64,000 bases of DNA from positions 1 through 64,000 of the forward strand of contig JASANE010030209.1 in NCBI GenBank assembly GCA_030248225.1. The letters run 5' to 3'. The notes beneath the pieces are model-generated. The model worked only from the letters and a program-made list of their open reading frames with translations. It had not been told where the DNA came from and did not search any database. The translations under genes and the position numbers were made by a program. Positions 1 to 11,014 of the stretch are shown one piece after another (the stretch's first letter is position 1; each line of letters begins with the position of its first letter). The DNA comes from Trileptium ribeirensis (taxonomy: Eukaryota; Nematoda; Enoplea; Enoplida; Thoracostomopsidae).

Positions 1-19
1 TTTTCTGTCCCACTATATG

Positions 20-306
20 TGCTTTTTCTTCATCGCTACCGCTTCATAAGTGTTTCCAAAAGCATCAACATGCTTCTTAACAATCCGTCAAAATAATCAA
101 CCCGTATCGGTTACCAAGAAATCATCCTCAATCCGAAGCCCGATACCACCAAATTCTGACGTGTTTGACGGTTGCGTTGGAAAGGCACGCTGGTTCTTGA
201 TCGCGGAAGAACGACGCCAGGCTGTAAAGGATCGGAGCGCGAAACGAGGTCGGTATCGTGGAAGTCCATACCCAAATAGTGACCAACCAAATGCGGAGCA
301 GTAACG
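20..306 (-). CDS. XPNPEP3: Xaa-Pro aminopeptidase (XPNPEP3-like), C-terminal exon, frame-disrupted
   Basis: This is the last recognisable exon of an M24B metallopeptidase that removes N-terminal residues preceding proline. Read on the minus strand it contains [15 protein letters not shown], with the metal-ligand His of the GHYLG motif, then LQPGV, then an EPA segment in the position of the ligand-Glu EPG motif, and finally GLRIEDD with the last ligand Glu. These occur in the family order and spacing but in three different frames. Small insertions of 1-2 bases are suspected before PHL, between LQPGV and EPA, and before FGG; a further break follows VTDTG. A likely acceptor CAG ends at 307 and gives phase 0, which fits the upstream exon. 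The left limit is uncertain because the window ends. It may be a decayed exon, or assembly indels in a live gene. Confidence 0.72.
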
Positions 307-2405
307 CTCTGGCGCACTAAAACTATTACGAGTACGGCTATACCGGAATAAAAATCGTGTAAGCTACAGTAGCGGCTAAAAAAATAAGTGCAATCGAAGT
401 CGATCGAAATTATGGAAAATAATCGAGACTATTTTATAAAATAGAAACTTATCTAATTATATGACAAAAAATCGAAATCTATCGAAATTTTGTTTAATAG
501 ATATCAACAGAAATTTCTGATCTATTATTTTGCGCCTATTTCTGACCGTGCCTGTATACAGATTACACGATATAATAAACATATTTATATTGCTCCAGAG
601 AAAATTCCACCACATTATGCACAGTCACAGGTAAAAGAAGGCGCACAAAATCAGACGCATACGGAAGAAATTGCAAATCATCCGCGTCCAGATAAGCAAT
701 TTTGGGGGCTATTTGGTTATACTACTCAGCCCGTATAGTTAACGACTTAAGGTGAGCCTAATCGTTAACCAATGAACATGTTTTTTTCACCATTCGACTC
801 GGCTCGTCAATGCACTTCGAATAATATATAAAATTAAACACTTATAGAGAAATTTCTTTCTAAAATTTTGGGTACAAGAAGGAACCAAAAATTCAACAAA
901 AAACTTTTTGTCACAAAATCGACAAAAATAATGAAATGAACCTCGTCGAGCTGAGCCGAATGGTACCAGAACTATTATATAGCTGTAACTTGAAATGTGA
1001 CCATTTTCGAGCTGGTTGGTTTATAACTGAAAAGACACAATTTCGTCCGTCCACCTTTCGACGAGCAAACGAAATGGCGTCCATAGGCGTCTGCACTTAC
1101 GTTTGGCCGTGACTGTAATTCAACCAGGATCGAACCATATTTCTGCTAAATTTTGAACGCTATCATGCTTCTGGTTCAAAAAATTCAACAGGTCTGTACA
1201 TAAGCTGTTTCACAATCGTTAATATTATACATTTTGGGATATAGAAACATTACCGTTCGGTTTACTCTGCCCAATGACAACAACAGTACTCACTTACTTG
1301 AGCACATGGCCGACAGGAACTAACCCAGCCTAGACATTTTTGACGTAAGCACCGGCTGCAAATATGGAGAAAAGGCTAAATACATTCTGTATACTAAGTT
1401 TTTTAACGAAATGTTGTCTTTACCGTGTATAGCTGTTTTAGGACGCTTTGCTGTCTAAGGACCTATCTGGTACAGGTTTCCACAAGCCACCCGCAGCGTA
1501 CACAGATATAAACAATGATCATACGGGCTTGAGAATGTTTTGTATAACACTCATTTTTTAAAAATTTAGCCGTTGTTCATGCTAACTTAATAGCGTCTAC
1601 GAAATATTCATTGTTAAACTTTCCTACACGGTAAATGGACTATGCTGATTCGAATGACCCCAAGATCATGAAAATAGGTTAAGTCGTTCCAAAGTTGTGG
1701 CCGATCACACAGACGGAATTTAAAAGATTTCACCCCTGCAACACACAATCTCCACTACGTTCTGAATAATAATTCATTTGCGGGTCCGTGGAATGCTAAT
1801 TGCCAAAGTTATACTTCCACATCTTGATCACGTCATGCCAACCTTTTTGTCATTTTATGTCAAACAGTAAATTAATTGCAACATAAAACATAGTTGGAGC
1901 GATCACCACAAGAGACTACCCGGCAATAAAATAATAATATATATAACAAAGGTAGAACCTGCCAGAAATATACTCTTATTGATAATTCGTTGAGTTGAAA
2001 CTATACGAAATCTGTATTCAAATTGCCATCAACTATTTTGAGCTTATTTCTGTCTAGTTCAGCAAGGAAAAGCATGATCAGAGGGCCACTAATGCAGAAG
2101 AAACGCCTGTAACTTGTTGAAAGTAGTTTCCTCACGACGCTTCAACTACGGTGCCGTTCATTTCCAAAAACATATTTCCTTTAGCATCCTTAAGCATTCG
2201 CATTAGAATGAAATTTCTCAACAGTCTAAGGCATCACCATACCCCAACGCCATTGGATTAACATTGAGCTAAGAACACAGCAAGGTGTTTGTGCCCCTAT
2301 AACGCCACATCTTAAAACTTATACTGATAATAAACTGAGCAAAACACGACGAATTTTTAGTATATAGTATCCAAACAACATAGGTAAAACTTAGGAAAAA
2401 CTAAC
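307..2405 (-). other. Intron 4 of the XPNPEP3-like gene, no coding content
   Basis: AT-rich sequence between the exon donor (GTTAGT on the minus strand at 2405) and the next acceptor near 307. No ORF with recognisable similarity is present. A stretch at about 1650-1760 is shared with 31365-31475 and is listed separately. Confidence 0.6.
1650..1760 (+). repeat. Dispersed repeat, copy 1 of 2
   Basis: The segment contains AGGTTAAGTCGTTCC, GGCCGATCACACA, CAGACGGAAT, TTTCACCCCTGCAA and ATCTCCACTACGTT. The same words occur in the same order and orientation at about 31365-31475, so this is a dispersed repeat. Family unknown. Confidence 0.6.
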
Positions 2406-2690
2406 GCGTTGCGCTTGAGTTAAATCCATGCTCCTGGAGATGACACCGATCTCTTGAAGGGCTTGTGCCAAAAATTCGTACATCGCAAAGTGCAGATCGG
2501 CAAGCGAAACTGGACGCCTCATTTGAGCCATCTGTATTAACCGAGCCTGTACGTCCAACAATGCTTCGTAAAGTGTCCGCTGGGCCGACGTAAACCGTCC
2601 ACTCGCAGGCCAGCAGCGGGTGAGGTCCGAAACATACCCTTCATACTCCACACCGCAATCTAGTAAAATCATTTCACCTGGTTTGATTTG
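2406..2690 (-). CDS. XPNPEP3: Xaa-Pro aminopeptidase (XPNPEP3-like), exon with first two metal-ligand Asp
   Basis: This 285-bp exon encodes the centre of the M24 pita-bread catalytic domain. It starts in phase 0 with QIKPGEMILLDCG, matching the family motif that supplies the first metal-binding Asp. YVSDLTRCWP follows, carrying the second ligand Asp, then GRFTSAQRTLYEALLDVQ, and it ends at TQAQR. The acceptor is TTTAAG (AG at 2691-2692 on the minus strand) and the donor is GTTAGT. The preceding exon ends HHLGGRN in phase 0, so the joined reading is continuous and aligns through the catalytic core without a gap. The frame is open throughout. The left inverted repeat of a Foldback-like element begins only about 80 bp upstream of the acceptor. 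Confidence 0.88.
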
Positions 2691-2984
2691 CTTAAACAAA
2701 AAAGTTACCACAGTTGCAACCAAATCATCATAACAGGCCCATGTGAACGAAGCCATGTCTAGTTACATAGTGCAGCTTTCACAGAAAAATGGGCCCTGAT
2801 TGGGCTGAGGGGGAAAAATCAAAGAAGGGGCCCACCGCCTTTTCAGTATAGCCCCCATAGTCTCTGAGTCGATTGGTACCAATTTCAGCGGCGTGCGACC
2901 ATTTGCTGATTCCCCCCATCCCAAGCAGCGCCGAAAAATGCGTGCAAAATCCGGGCAGTTTTGTCTTTTACGGCTGTCCGTAAG

Positions 2985-3440
2985 ATACAAAAATCTCTTA
3001 AGGCGGGCTTATAATATTTTAGTTTCATATAGATACCTATAAGGCACTTTTGTCTCTTATAGTCAATTGTAAGATATTTTAATATCTTAAAGACAACTGC
3101 AAGATATTTTAGCCTCTTACAGCCGTATGTAAGAGACTTTTGTCTTTTAGAGCTGGCCACGAAAGATAAGTCTTTAACGACTGGCCATACGAGATAAAAA
3201 TATCTTAAGGACATTTATAACAGATTTTAGTTAATAATACATTGCTGTTAAAGACAAAAGTCTCTTAAAGCCCATTGTAAGAGACTTCAAAACCTTACGG
3301 ATAGCTGTAAGAGGCATTTGTCTCTTATAATTGGTTATAAAAGTTATAAGTTACAATAGTTACTTGGAGCTAGCCGAAAGAGACAAAAATCTGTCACGGC
3401 TAAGTGAAAGAGATTTAAGTCTGTTTTAGCAACTAGAGAT
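2985..3440 (+). repeat. Tandem array of ~30-bp self-complementary (hairpin) units, left arm
   Basis: Units of about 30 bp have the form GTAAGAGAC-TTTT-GTCTCTTAC with a variable linker, such as AGCTGGCC or AGCCGTAT. Each unit is an interrupted palindrome able to form a short hairpin. About a dozen diverged units are visible. The same array occurs inverted at 14815-15290. Confidence 0.8.
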
Positions 3441-3509
3441 TTGTGTCTGTTTCGGGCATTTGTAATGCATCTTTCAAACTGAACAACGTTCACGAACAAC
3501 ACACATTCA

Positions 3510-3650
3510 TACTGGTGCCCCCCAGTTTGATACTGGTGCCCCTTCAGTTTGATATTGGTGCCGCGTCCAGGCTGATATTAGTGCCTCCTCCAGTTTGGTA
3601 TTGATGCCTCCTCCAGTTTGATACTGGTGCTCCCTCCAGATTAATATTGC
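3510..3650 (+). repeat. Short tandem array (TGGTGCC..CAGTTTGATA units), left arm
   Basis: About six imperfect units of 22-29 bp containing GGTGCC, CTCCAGTTTG and ATACTGGTG. They are the reverse complement of the array at 14395-14620. Confidence 0.75.
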
Positions 3651-6555
3651 TCGACTATTAATTCAATTAAAATAGGTTGTTCGAAACTATATATAACTGG
3701 GGTTCAAACTATAAGGAGACACTGTATTCAGTTGCAAAAGGTTGTCATTCGTTGCAAAGGTCATTGAGTTTATAACTGAAACAGTAATGGATACAAACTA
3801 TATCCAATGATTCCGGGTCAAGCTAGGTCAGAAATGAGTAGCTACCTAGCCAGTCGATCGTCGCCAAATAAAAGCGATAAATAAATTGGTCCGACCAGTT
3901 TAGCTCAAGAACCGTTCTCTTGCGCAAAATGAATATAGATATACCAAGTTATGTGTGAATCTTTTATTTCAACCTAAAAACGGTATTTACTGACCTCTTG
4001 GTAAATGTGTCTTTACTTTGAAAAAGTTTAATTCAAGGAGTATATATTTTAGTGACACATTTTATTGATGATTTTAGTCAGTCTATAATAGAAAATTTAA
4101 GTTCTATAGACACTGCGCTTTTTTTGCACAACCGCTGTTTTCGCCAGTTATTCCCTGCGGCGAACCGTCGTAGCTACGTGGGTCTGCCGGAGTCATCCGC
4201 AGTGATCGCCCGCGAACATCCCTCGATCGCGCACGAGTAATGCGAGCAAAATTCTCTCAATTATTTCACATTACTACACTTTTATTCTTAAATGTTTGCT
4301 TTGCTTTATGCTACAAATGGTCATTCTTCGTTGAATTGTTGCGCCAGAAATTCGATATTAAGCTATGAATTAAATTTTCATATATACTTTTAGTTCCAAT
4401 AACGATATGCAATGTCTTTAAAAATTGTCTATTCTATATACAGTACTATTCTTTGCATACGGGCTCCACAAACCCACCGAGCGTTGATGCTGCTCGGAAA
4501 ATTTCGGAACAGTCGATAAAATCGGAAGACTCTGGGCAATATGGGCACAAGTTTGGAAGAGATCAAGCTACTTTATGTTGACTGTCTATATCATAGGAGT
4601 CGATGGGTCCAACCTATCTCAAGCCAAATCTACCCCTGGAAGCTCCACAAAACTTCCCCCGTAGGAATACAGTAAAAATTGTTGGTAAAACTGGCAAAAT
4701 AGTCAAAAATAAGGAAAATTCACCGCAAATTGGGAAAATATGAGGAGTAAATTTTGAGCTCCTATGCTTTCAAAAATGGACCTTCGCCAGTCTTGCTCTA
4801 AACGGCAGATTTCAATGTCCGCGAGTATAAAGCCCCAGCATTTAAGTCGTTCAAAAAAATTTTGTCCATGGAAAAGTAGGATGCAACCCCTCCCACTGGC
4901 ATTGCTACTGACAAAATTGTGGTTGAGCGATCTACAACGTGATAAATGTACATTTTCGTAATTACCCTAAAGCAACGCGTCAGCAAACAATCAAGACACC
5001 TCCAACCAGCAATTGTATGGGAATTCTATGCAGTTGCAACGGTCGCGCGCACGATAGTCGTTTAAGTTTCATTACATTCTAGCCTTCTTTTCACTATGTT
5101 GTATTTTCTGTGGGTTTCAATTTCACTTTAGATTTATTGCGATAGCAACCGCAATGCAACAGCGATATTTCCTTTATAAGACAGACAATCCGACAACAGT
5201 TGGCTGTTTCATTTATTTGACTGATACAGTCGAGAACTATTTTGCAATTTACACATTAGCGCACACAAGTTGAGACATTCACGATGTTGAAACGGAGCAA
5301 CAATTCACTTGACGGTGTTGTAATATAGTCGTTGACCTCGCATAAGTCTTTATACGACAGTTTTCTTGCATGCTGTATTTTGGACTAGGCATAAAGTTTT
5401 CTTAACCGTTTGGCAGACAATTATATATTGAAGTTTCACTGCACAATTTTAAAGAAATGTGATCGAATTGTCGAATTCCATTTAACAAAGAACATTCAAA
5501 CACGAATTAAATGTTCTATTTCTGAAAATTTTAACAATAATCGACGCAATATAGCATTTCTTCTTCAATCATCTGCATAAGAACTATCGATTTTCACCAA
5601 TATTTGTTACAAATAGGGAAATAAAACCTTTTTCTATGTTTAGTTTCTGTATGCCGCGTCGTTGATAGAAGCAGCTGATGTAGATTAGCGGCATCGATTT
5701 GGTCAAATTTGCATCTTCGCTTCGTTAGATGTTCATAAATTTCGTGCACTGAGAAAATTATATTGGAGATACCTACGTTTGAGTAGATGTCCCTAGATCT
5801 TTGTAAACAGTTTGGGTGGCAAAGAAACACAGAACTACTGCCCATTTTACAGAGTTCTCAATATGCTGAGCTGAAAAAGAGTTGTACTGTGCTAGTACCT
5901 GGAACATATTACTGGAATGGTACAAAAAATATATATCGTATTTACATTGGCTTCATGATGCACTTTGCCGTGATAATAACAAACGTTTGTGGATAAAAAT
6001 TACATCAGTAATGTAGGTATCTATCTTTTCAGTTAATACCCTATCATACTACGTGGCAGTACGCTAAGCAATGTGGTTAAACTATGTTCATATACGACAT
6101 ATAGACGTATTTCGGGAAACAGCGCAACCCATATGATCTGAAACAAACCTATCTATAAATCATTTCTCAGGCTTTGCGTTTGCAATGGGTCAGGCTGAGT
6201 AGTCGTTTGCAAAAGTTGTATCGTAAAATCTCTACACTGGGCATTTTTGCGGACTCCATCTCCAGAGCACACGTGGAAGTTAAAACAAACATTATGAAAT
6301 TTCCTAGCTACGGACAAAGGATTACTTTTAACATGAGCGAATACGCGCATCGATGATGGAATAACGATAAGTGAAATTTTATCTTATCCATGGCTTACCA
6401 TGAATTTTAATGACCTATAACGTTAGCTGCGTCGTCCGGGCACCCTCGCCTGGAACTAAGCCGCTTCAAACATTAATTCGTTCATTGCTGCATTAGTTTG
6501 CATGCCCGTAGACCGCGAGACGTCGTTCTCCTCTCTCCGGACGCCCGTTACCCCG
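3651..6555. other. Interior of the Foldback-like element, no gene seen
   Basis: About 2.9 kb of AT-rich sequence left of the BEL/Pao insertion. Short ORFs (for example 4052-4240) show no domain or motif that I recognise, and no transposase-like catalytic triad is visible. Confidence 0.5.
6551..6555 (+). repeat. Target-site duplication of BEL/Pao element, left copy
   Basis: CCCCG directly precedes the left LTR and is repeated exactly at 14314-14318 after the right LTR. Five bases is the usual BEL/Pao duplication length. Confidence 0.85.
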
Positions 6556-7294
6556 TGTGCAGAAAAAACACAGAAAACGTTTCACTCACCAATGTACGTA
6601 GGATCGAGTCTGCTCCGGACGGACCATAATGAAAACGTAAACAAGAGTTGAATATAGATAACGGTTGAGACCGATGAACCAGGAGGTCGAGCTGTTGTTG
6701 AACAAATCGATACACTTGCATGCAGTGCTAAGCTGGCGGCTATTAAAAAGGAGTTTGACGCTGATGGACAAAATACCGGTGACGATGACACGTTGATAGA
6801 TTAAATACAAACGTTACTCTGAAGATATGCGAAATGTGACAGCGAAAACGATAATCTAAGCGTCGAAGGTAGTTGATAATGACGATCAGACGGCGAAATA
6901 ATATTAAAAGTGATGAAGGTGTTGAAGACGATGATGTTGAATACAATTGTTTGGCAGACGGTCGATATACGATGACATATTCAATTACACACGAAGACGA
7001 TCACATACTAATACGAGTGTTGTTGTTGCGATAGTCGATAGTTAGTGGCATTCAATCCATAACATCGTAGAATCATTCAAGATATTTTATACATTTAATA
7101 GTTTAAAGATGATGCTGCAACAAAGACGACGAGTTTAGCACAGGATACGAGTACCCATCATAAGACAGTTCCACGAGGTCTTTGCCTTCATTGTTCCTGT
7201 AAACAAACAGACACGAGACAGCGGACGGTATTAAACATCTATAGTTTGTGACTCCATCAAAAAGTAACTAATCGTAAAACTCAGTTTTATGACA
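6556..7294 (-). repeat. 3' LTR of BEL/Pao element
   Basis: 739 bp, nearly identical to 13574-14313. On the plus strand it begins TGTGCAGAAAAAACACAG and ends CAGTTTTATGACA. Its left boundary is set by the CCCCG duplication and its right boundary by loss of similarity after GACA. Confidence 0.92.
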
Positions 7295-7454
7295 CTTCCG
7301 CGGCACAAATTACAGTGAGCATGATGCGGTTATCAGTTTTTTGAATTTGTTGATGAAGTTATTGAATTTATTGATAAAGTTATTAAAACAAAGCAACGCA
7401 TTTACCGAATGAGTTACAAGCAGATATTGTATGCGACCATTGTTAAATCATTGA

Positions 7455-7862
7455 AAAACGCTTTTCGCCCACATTCCTGTTGAAGACTAGATTCTACAAG
7501 GCGTCTTTCGGTATCACATACTTCTTCTTCTGTAAAACCATCAAAATTGTCATCGTAAGATGTAGTAACTGCATCAACGGTGTGACGGGCCTTGTCATCA
7601 GATACATCACTATCAGAAGGCTTACCAGCAACATCGTCGTCAACCGCCGTTGCATCTTCTGCGTGATTATTAGTATCAACTTCAAGGGGGTATGATTCAC
7701 AGACCGCTTTATTGTGACTTTGTTCGGGAGAATGACATCAGCCGACCGTATGAAACCATCAACCCCAGCATGAACCTGAACAACACGACCCAACTTCCAG
7801 GATCCTCTGGACGCATCAGTATCCTTAACAAGGACGACTTGATCGACCGTTGGTGACGCCAA
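7455..7862 (-). pseudogene. BEL/Pao Pol C-terminal DUF5641-like domain and acidic tail
   Basis: The minus strand reads VDQVVLVKDTDASRGSWKLGRV followed by VHAGVDGFIRSADV. This is the small beta-rich domain that follows the integrase core in BEL/Pao polyproteins (DUF5641). Past the VNHTPLKL segment a second frame reads an acidic tail rich in Asp and Glu (EVDTNNHAEDATAVDDD), so a frameshift is likely near 7690. The end lies roughly 160 bp short of the 3' LTR. Confidence 0.7.
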
Positions 7863-7984
7863 AACTTCCCCTTTCGTTGAGCACGCTCACGCAGACTTAG
7901 CAAATATTCGTCGTGTCAGTGTTTCCATAGCGAGTTGAGACGACCTTGCTTGATTTTCCAGTACCTTATCAGATTACGACCAGA

Positions 7985-8780
7985 ATCACCGAGACCAGTA
8001 AGCGGTAAAGATTAATCCACACCCGGCAATCCAACAGACAGATCCGTAAGAAAGTCGATCGGCCTCAGCGCTGGTCCAGCATGAATATCACTAGAAACGT
8101 ATGTTATCGGCTGACTGTTCGTAATAGCTTCTACTTCAACACATAGTGTTAGAAACTCGCCCCATTCCAGTAAACGTCGTCCAACTGCTGCTTTAAACGA
8201 GCTTTTGACGACTCCAGCTAACCTTTCGTAGAAGCCTCCTTGCCATGGAGACAACGCGGTTGTAAATTTCCAGAGAATGCCAGATGAGGCTACAAAATTT
8301 TGAACGGACTCATCCATAAAGACGTGCGATCACACCTTGTCTATAGACGATTTTACAACTCTAAATTGTGGCGCATTGTCCGAAATTATTTGCGTTGGGA
8401 CACCGCGACGCGATACAAACCGAACAAGAAAATCCAGAAACTGTTTAGCAGAGCAATCGCCCACCCACTCGAGATCAGCTCTTACTGACAGGCATGTGAA
8501 GAGACATACCCACATTTTAGACACTGAGTCACCGAACCGAACATTGACAGGATCAAAATAGTCTAACCTGTGTAACGAAATGGACATGACCGAGCTACGC
8601 GTTCCCGAGGCCACGGTAGCATCAGTGGCAAAGCGAACGCGGCACCCGTTTGTTTTCGACAAACGACACATCTTGAAATTATTTTACGGACAGCGTTATG
8701 GCCATGCGTAATCCAGTCTTCCTGACGTAACTGGCTTAATGTATGGGATACGCCTACACGGAACAACCGAACGTGCATAT
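7985..8780 (-). pseudogene. BEL/Pao integrase (zinc-binding and DDE core)
   Basis: Integrase inserts the cDNA copy into host DNA. The minus-strand frame 8563-8778 has the HHCC domain: HVRLFRVGVSHTL, then H in ITHGH, then CVVC. The core follows in 8330-8671 with LDYFDPV (first Asp) and IISDNAPQF (second Asp). After a break, 8012-8317 carries SPWQGGFYERLAG, supplying the catalytic Glu in the expected D,D,35,E spacing. The core is split by stops or frameshifts near 8330, and the domain needs at least three frames, so it cannot make a functional protein as written. Confidence 0.85.
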
Positions 8781-8869
8781 CTCGAAAATCAGGTTTGTAA
8801 TGACGTCGTTTCGTGCTAATAATTTAGGTCGTATCGCTTCTGCCGACAACTCAGCATGCTCAAACCGTC

Positions 8870-10771
8870 CGAAGCATCTCAATATCTTTCATCATCGCAA
8901 TCGACACCGAGTTGCCGTATCAAATGATGGCGTTTCGTAGTTTTAAAGGGGTATATGACGTCACCATGATGCGTCATTTGAACATGAGATATCCATATTT
9001 GCTTAGCCACATTCAACTCTTCGCAACTGAGTGAGAGCGTTGTTGGAACACAAAACTTATTACGTACTTTTTCAGAAAGCTGCGAACGTTCTCGGATAAT
9101 TTGTTCCATAGCCATTTTTAATAAACCGAATACACCAACAGGTAACTCGCTGAAGCTTGGCGAAAGATGAATAAGCTGTTGGAGACATCGTCAGCGGATT
9201 GGAGATAGATTTATGGCCCTCCGCGGCCAACAAAGTCGTATTTTCACTTAAAGTGTTTCGGTATTCGCTACATGCTTCTGGTGGCAAAGTGAGTAAGCCA
9301 ATACTGTTTCTATCTGTCACAGCTGTAGGCCACTCTGATAACCCACGCTGTAGCCATGAGGGGCCATACTACCAGAGGTCACATTGCTGTAAGTCAAAGG
9401 CTGACTTCCCACGAGTATTAATATATGCAGGAATATCCTAAGTATGCACGTACATAACGTCAGAAAAGGCTAAAGACTGAATTTCTCGCACTCTGTTATC
9501 AACAAAAACAGAAAGAGGTTCGGTTGTGCGGATCCAATGTAAACACACATGGAGTCAGTGAAAATATACACGTGAGGAACATGGTGCTGTAGAAGCGAAT
9601 TCCGGACAAACTTAGCAATTCTGATTCCGATTAGCAGTGCCAAAAGTTCGAGTCTAGGAATAGTTATAGGCGTTTTACCCTTCATTCGAGGTGCTAGTCT
9701 CGATTTAGCAAATATTAAAGAAGACTGCCAACAATTTTCATTGTCATCGTATGTCCGTAGATACGCAGCAGCCGTATATGCCATCTGTGAAGCATCGTGA
9801 AACACAGCGATAGTTGTGCTTTCGTTGATACACAATGCAGCATTGTGACGACTAAAGTGGCGATCAAAAATTGGCCAAATGTCAAAGGTAGTGTTCCGCC
9901 ACTCTTGTTGCAGTTGTGGACCAATATCTTCATCCCATGAATTCCCATTTGTCCACAGTTTATGTAAAAACAGTTTAGCCGGTAGAAGTACTGGTCGGAA
10001 TAACCCAAGTGGGTCATAAATAGCAGCAACCGAGTGCAGGATCGACCGTTTAGTATTACACTCTTGAGCTTTGGCTAGCTCAATATTCAGACGAAGTCCC
10101 ATTGTGTCTGCACAACGGTTCCACTGCATCCCTAACAGTTTAACATCATCACCTTTTACAGCATCGTCCTCCGGGATAAACGCCATAATCTCGGGCGAGT
10201 TTGAACACCATTGTTGTAAGTTCATGCCAGCGTTCCGAAAAATTGCCTTCGCGTCGTAGTAGAAGTCTTTAGCGGCACCGACAGAATCCGTTCCACAAAT
10301 CATATTATCAACATATATATTTTGTCGTATCTCATCGGCTACGTGGTGTTTACTGTGCTTCAAATGATACTGTAGAACGGCGCCTAGTAGAAATGGGCTA
10401 CAAATCACACCGAACGGCACCCGATAAAAACGCACATGAAGAAGTTCGCCGTCGTTATTGCTCCAAAGAAATCTGGTCAAGACCCGATCAGGTATCTGTA
10501 AACCCATCTGTAAGAATGCCTTTTCGAGGTCCGCAACGAGAGCCAGTGCTTTAGTACGGAAAGGAATAAGGAAAGCGCATAAATCAGGCAATATGATTGG
10601 CCCTCGATATAAACATTCGTTGAGTGACGGACTGTCCTTTCGTACCTTCGAAGAGGCGTCATACACGATGCGTACCTTTGTAGTTGTACTACTTGGTTTC
10701 ACCCCTGGGTGGTGAGGTAAGTAATGTACTGTATGTGAACAATTGCGTACATCAATTTCAGGTAGTGGCAC
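8870..10771 (-). pseudogene. BEL/Pao reverse transcriptase and RNase H
   Basis: The long frame 9470-10771 contains VRIVYDASSK, ALVADLEKAFLQ (RT motif with catalytic Asp), FGVICSPFLLGAVL and YVDNMICG, where the second Asp of the YVDD box is Asn, as often seen in Pao elements. The BEL/Pao connection SVAAIYDPLGLFRPVLLPAK follows, then an RNase H segment with FHDAS, PRLELLALL and FTDSM. Downstream of 9470 other frames continue (NTRGKSAFDLQ, LWYGPSWL, NVAKQIW) down to about 8870, showing frameshifts between RNase H and integrase. Confidence 0.9.
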
Positions 10772-11014
10772 ACGCTCTATAACGCTTTTAGTTGGTTGGT
10801 CGTCAATAATTTCTTGATATTTGACTTGACTTTTGACTTTGAGGCGTCATACACGATGCGTACCTTTGTAGTTGTACTACTTGGTTTCACCCCTGGGTGG
10901 TGAGGTAAGTAATGTACTGTATGTGAACAATTGCGTACATCAATTTCAGGTAGTGGCACACGCTCTATAACGCTTTTAGTTGGTTGGTCGTCAATAATTT
11001 CTTGATATTTGACT
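10653..11014 (-). repeat. 174-bp direct duplication within BEL pol (two copies, period 188)
   Basis: Bases 10653-10826 and 10841-11014 are essentially identical, beginning GAGGCGTCATACACGATGCG and ending GATATTTGACT, separated by 14 bp. Both copies encode the HHPGVKPSSTTTKVRIVYDAS segment at the start of the RT domain. The 188-bp period is not a multiple of three, so the duplication shifts the frame and introduces a stop. Confidence 0.95.

Larger units (their letters stand above)
2771..3650 (+). repeat. Left terminal inverted repeat of the Foldback-like element
   Basis: The arm starts TGCAGCTTTCACAGAAAAA. A segment of roughly 150 bp (about 2790-2945) is not seen in the right arm. Subrepeats follow at 2985-3440, a spacer with GAACAACACACATTCAT, and the TGGTGCC..CAGTTTGATA array at 3510-3650. 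Reverse-complement identity with 14383-15315 is clear by eye over long blocks, for example TATAAGGCACTTTTGTCTC and GAGCTGGCCAC. Confidence 0.75.

Noticed and set aside
2885..3214. 109-codon ORF with repeated Lys/Leu-rich peptides
   Set aside because: It is a reading of the 30-bp hairpin subrepeats in the inverted arm, not a gene.
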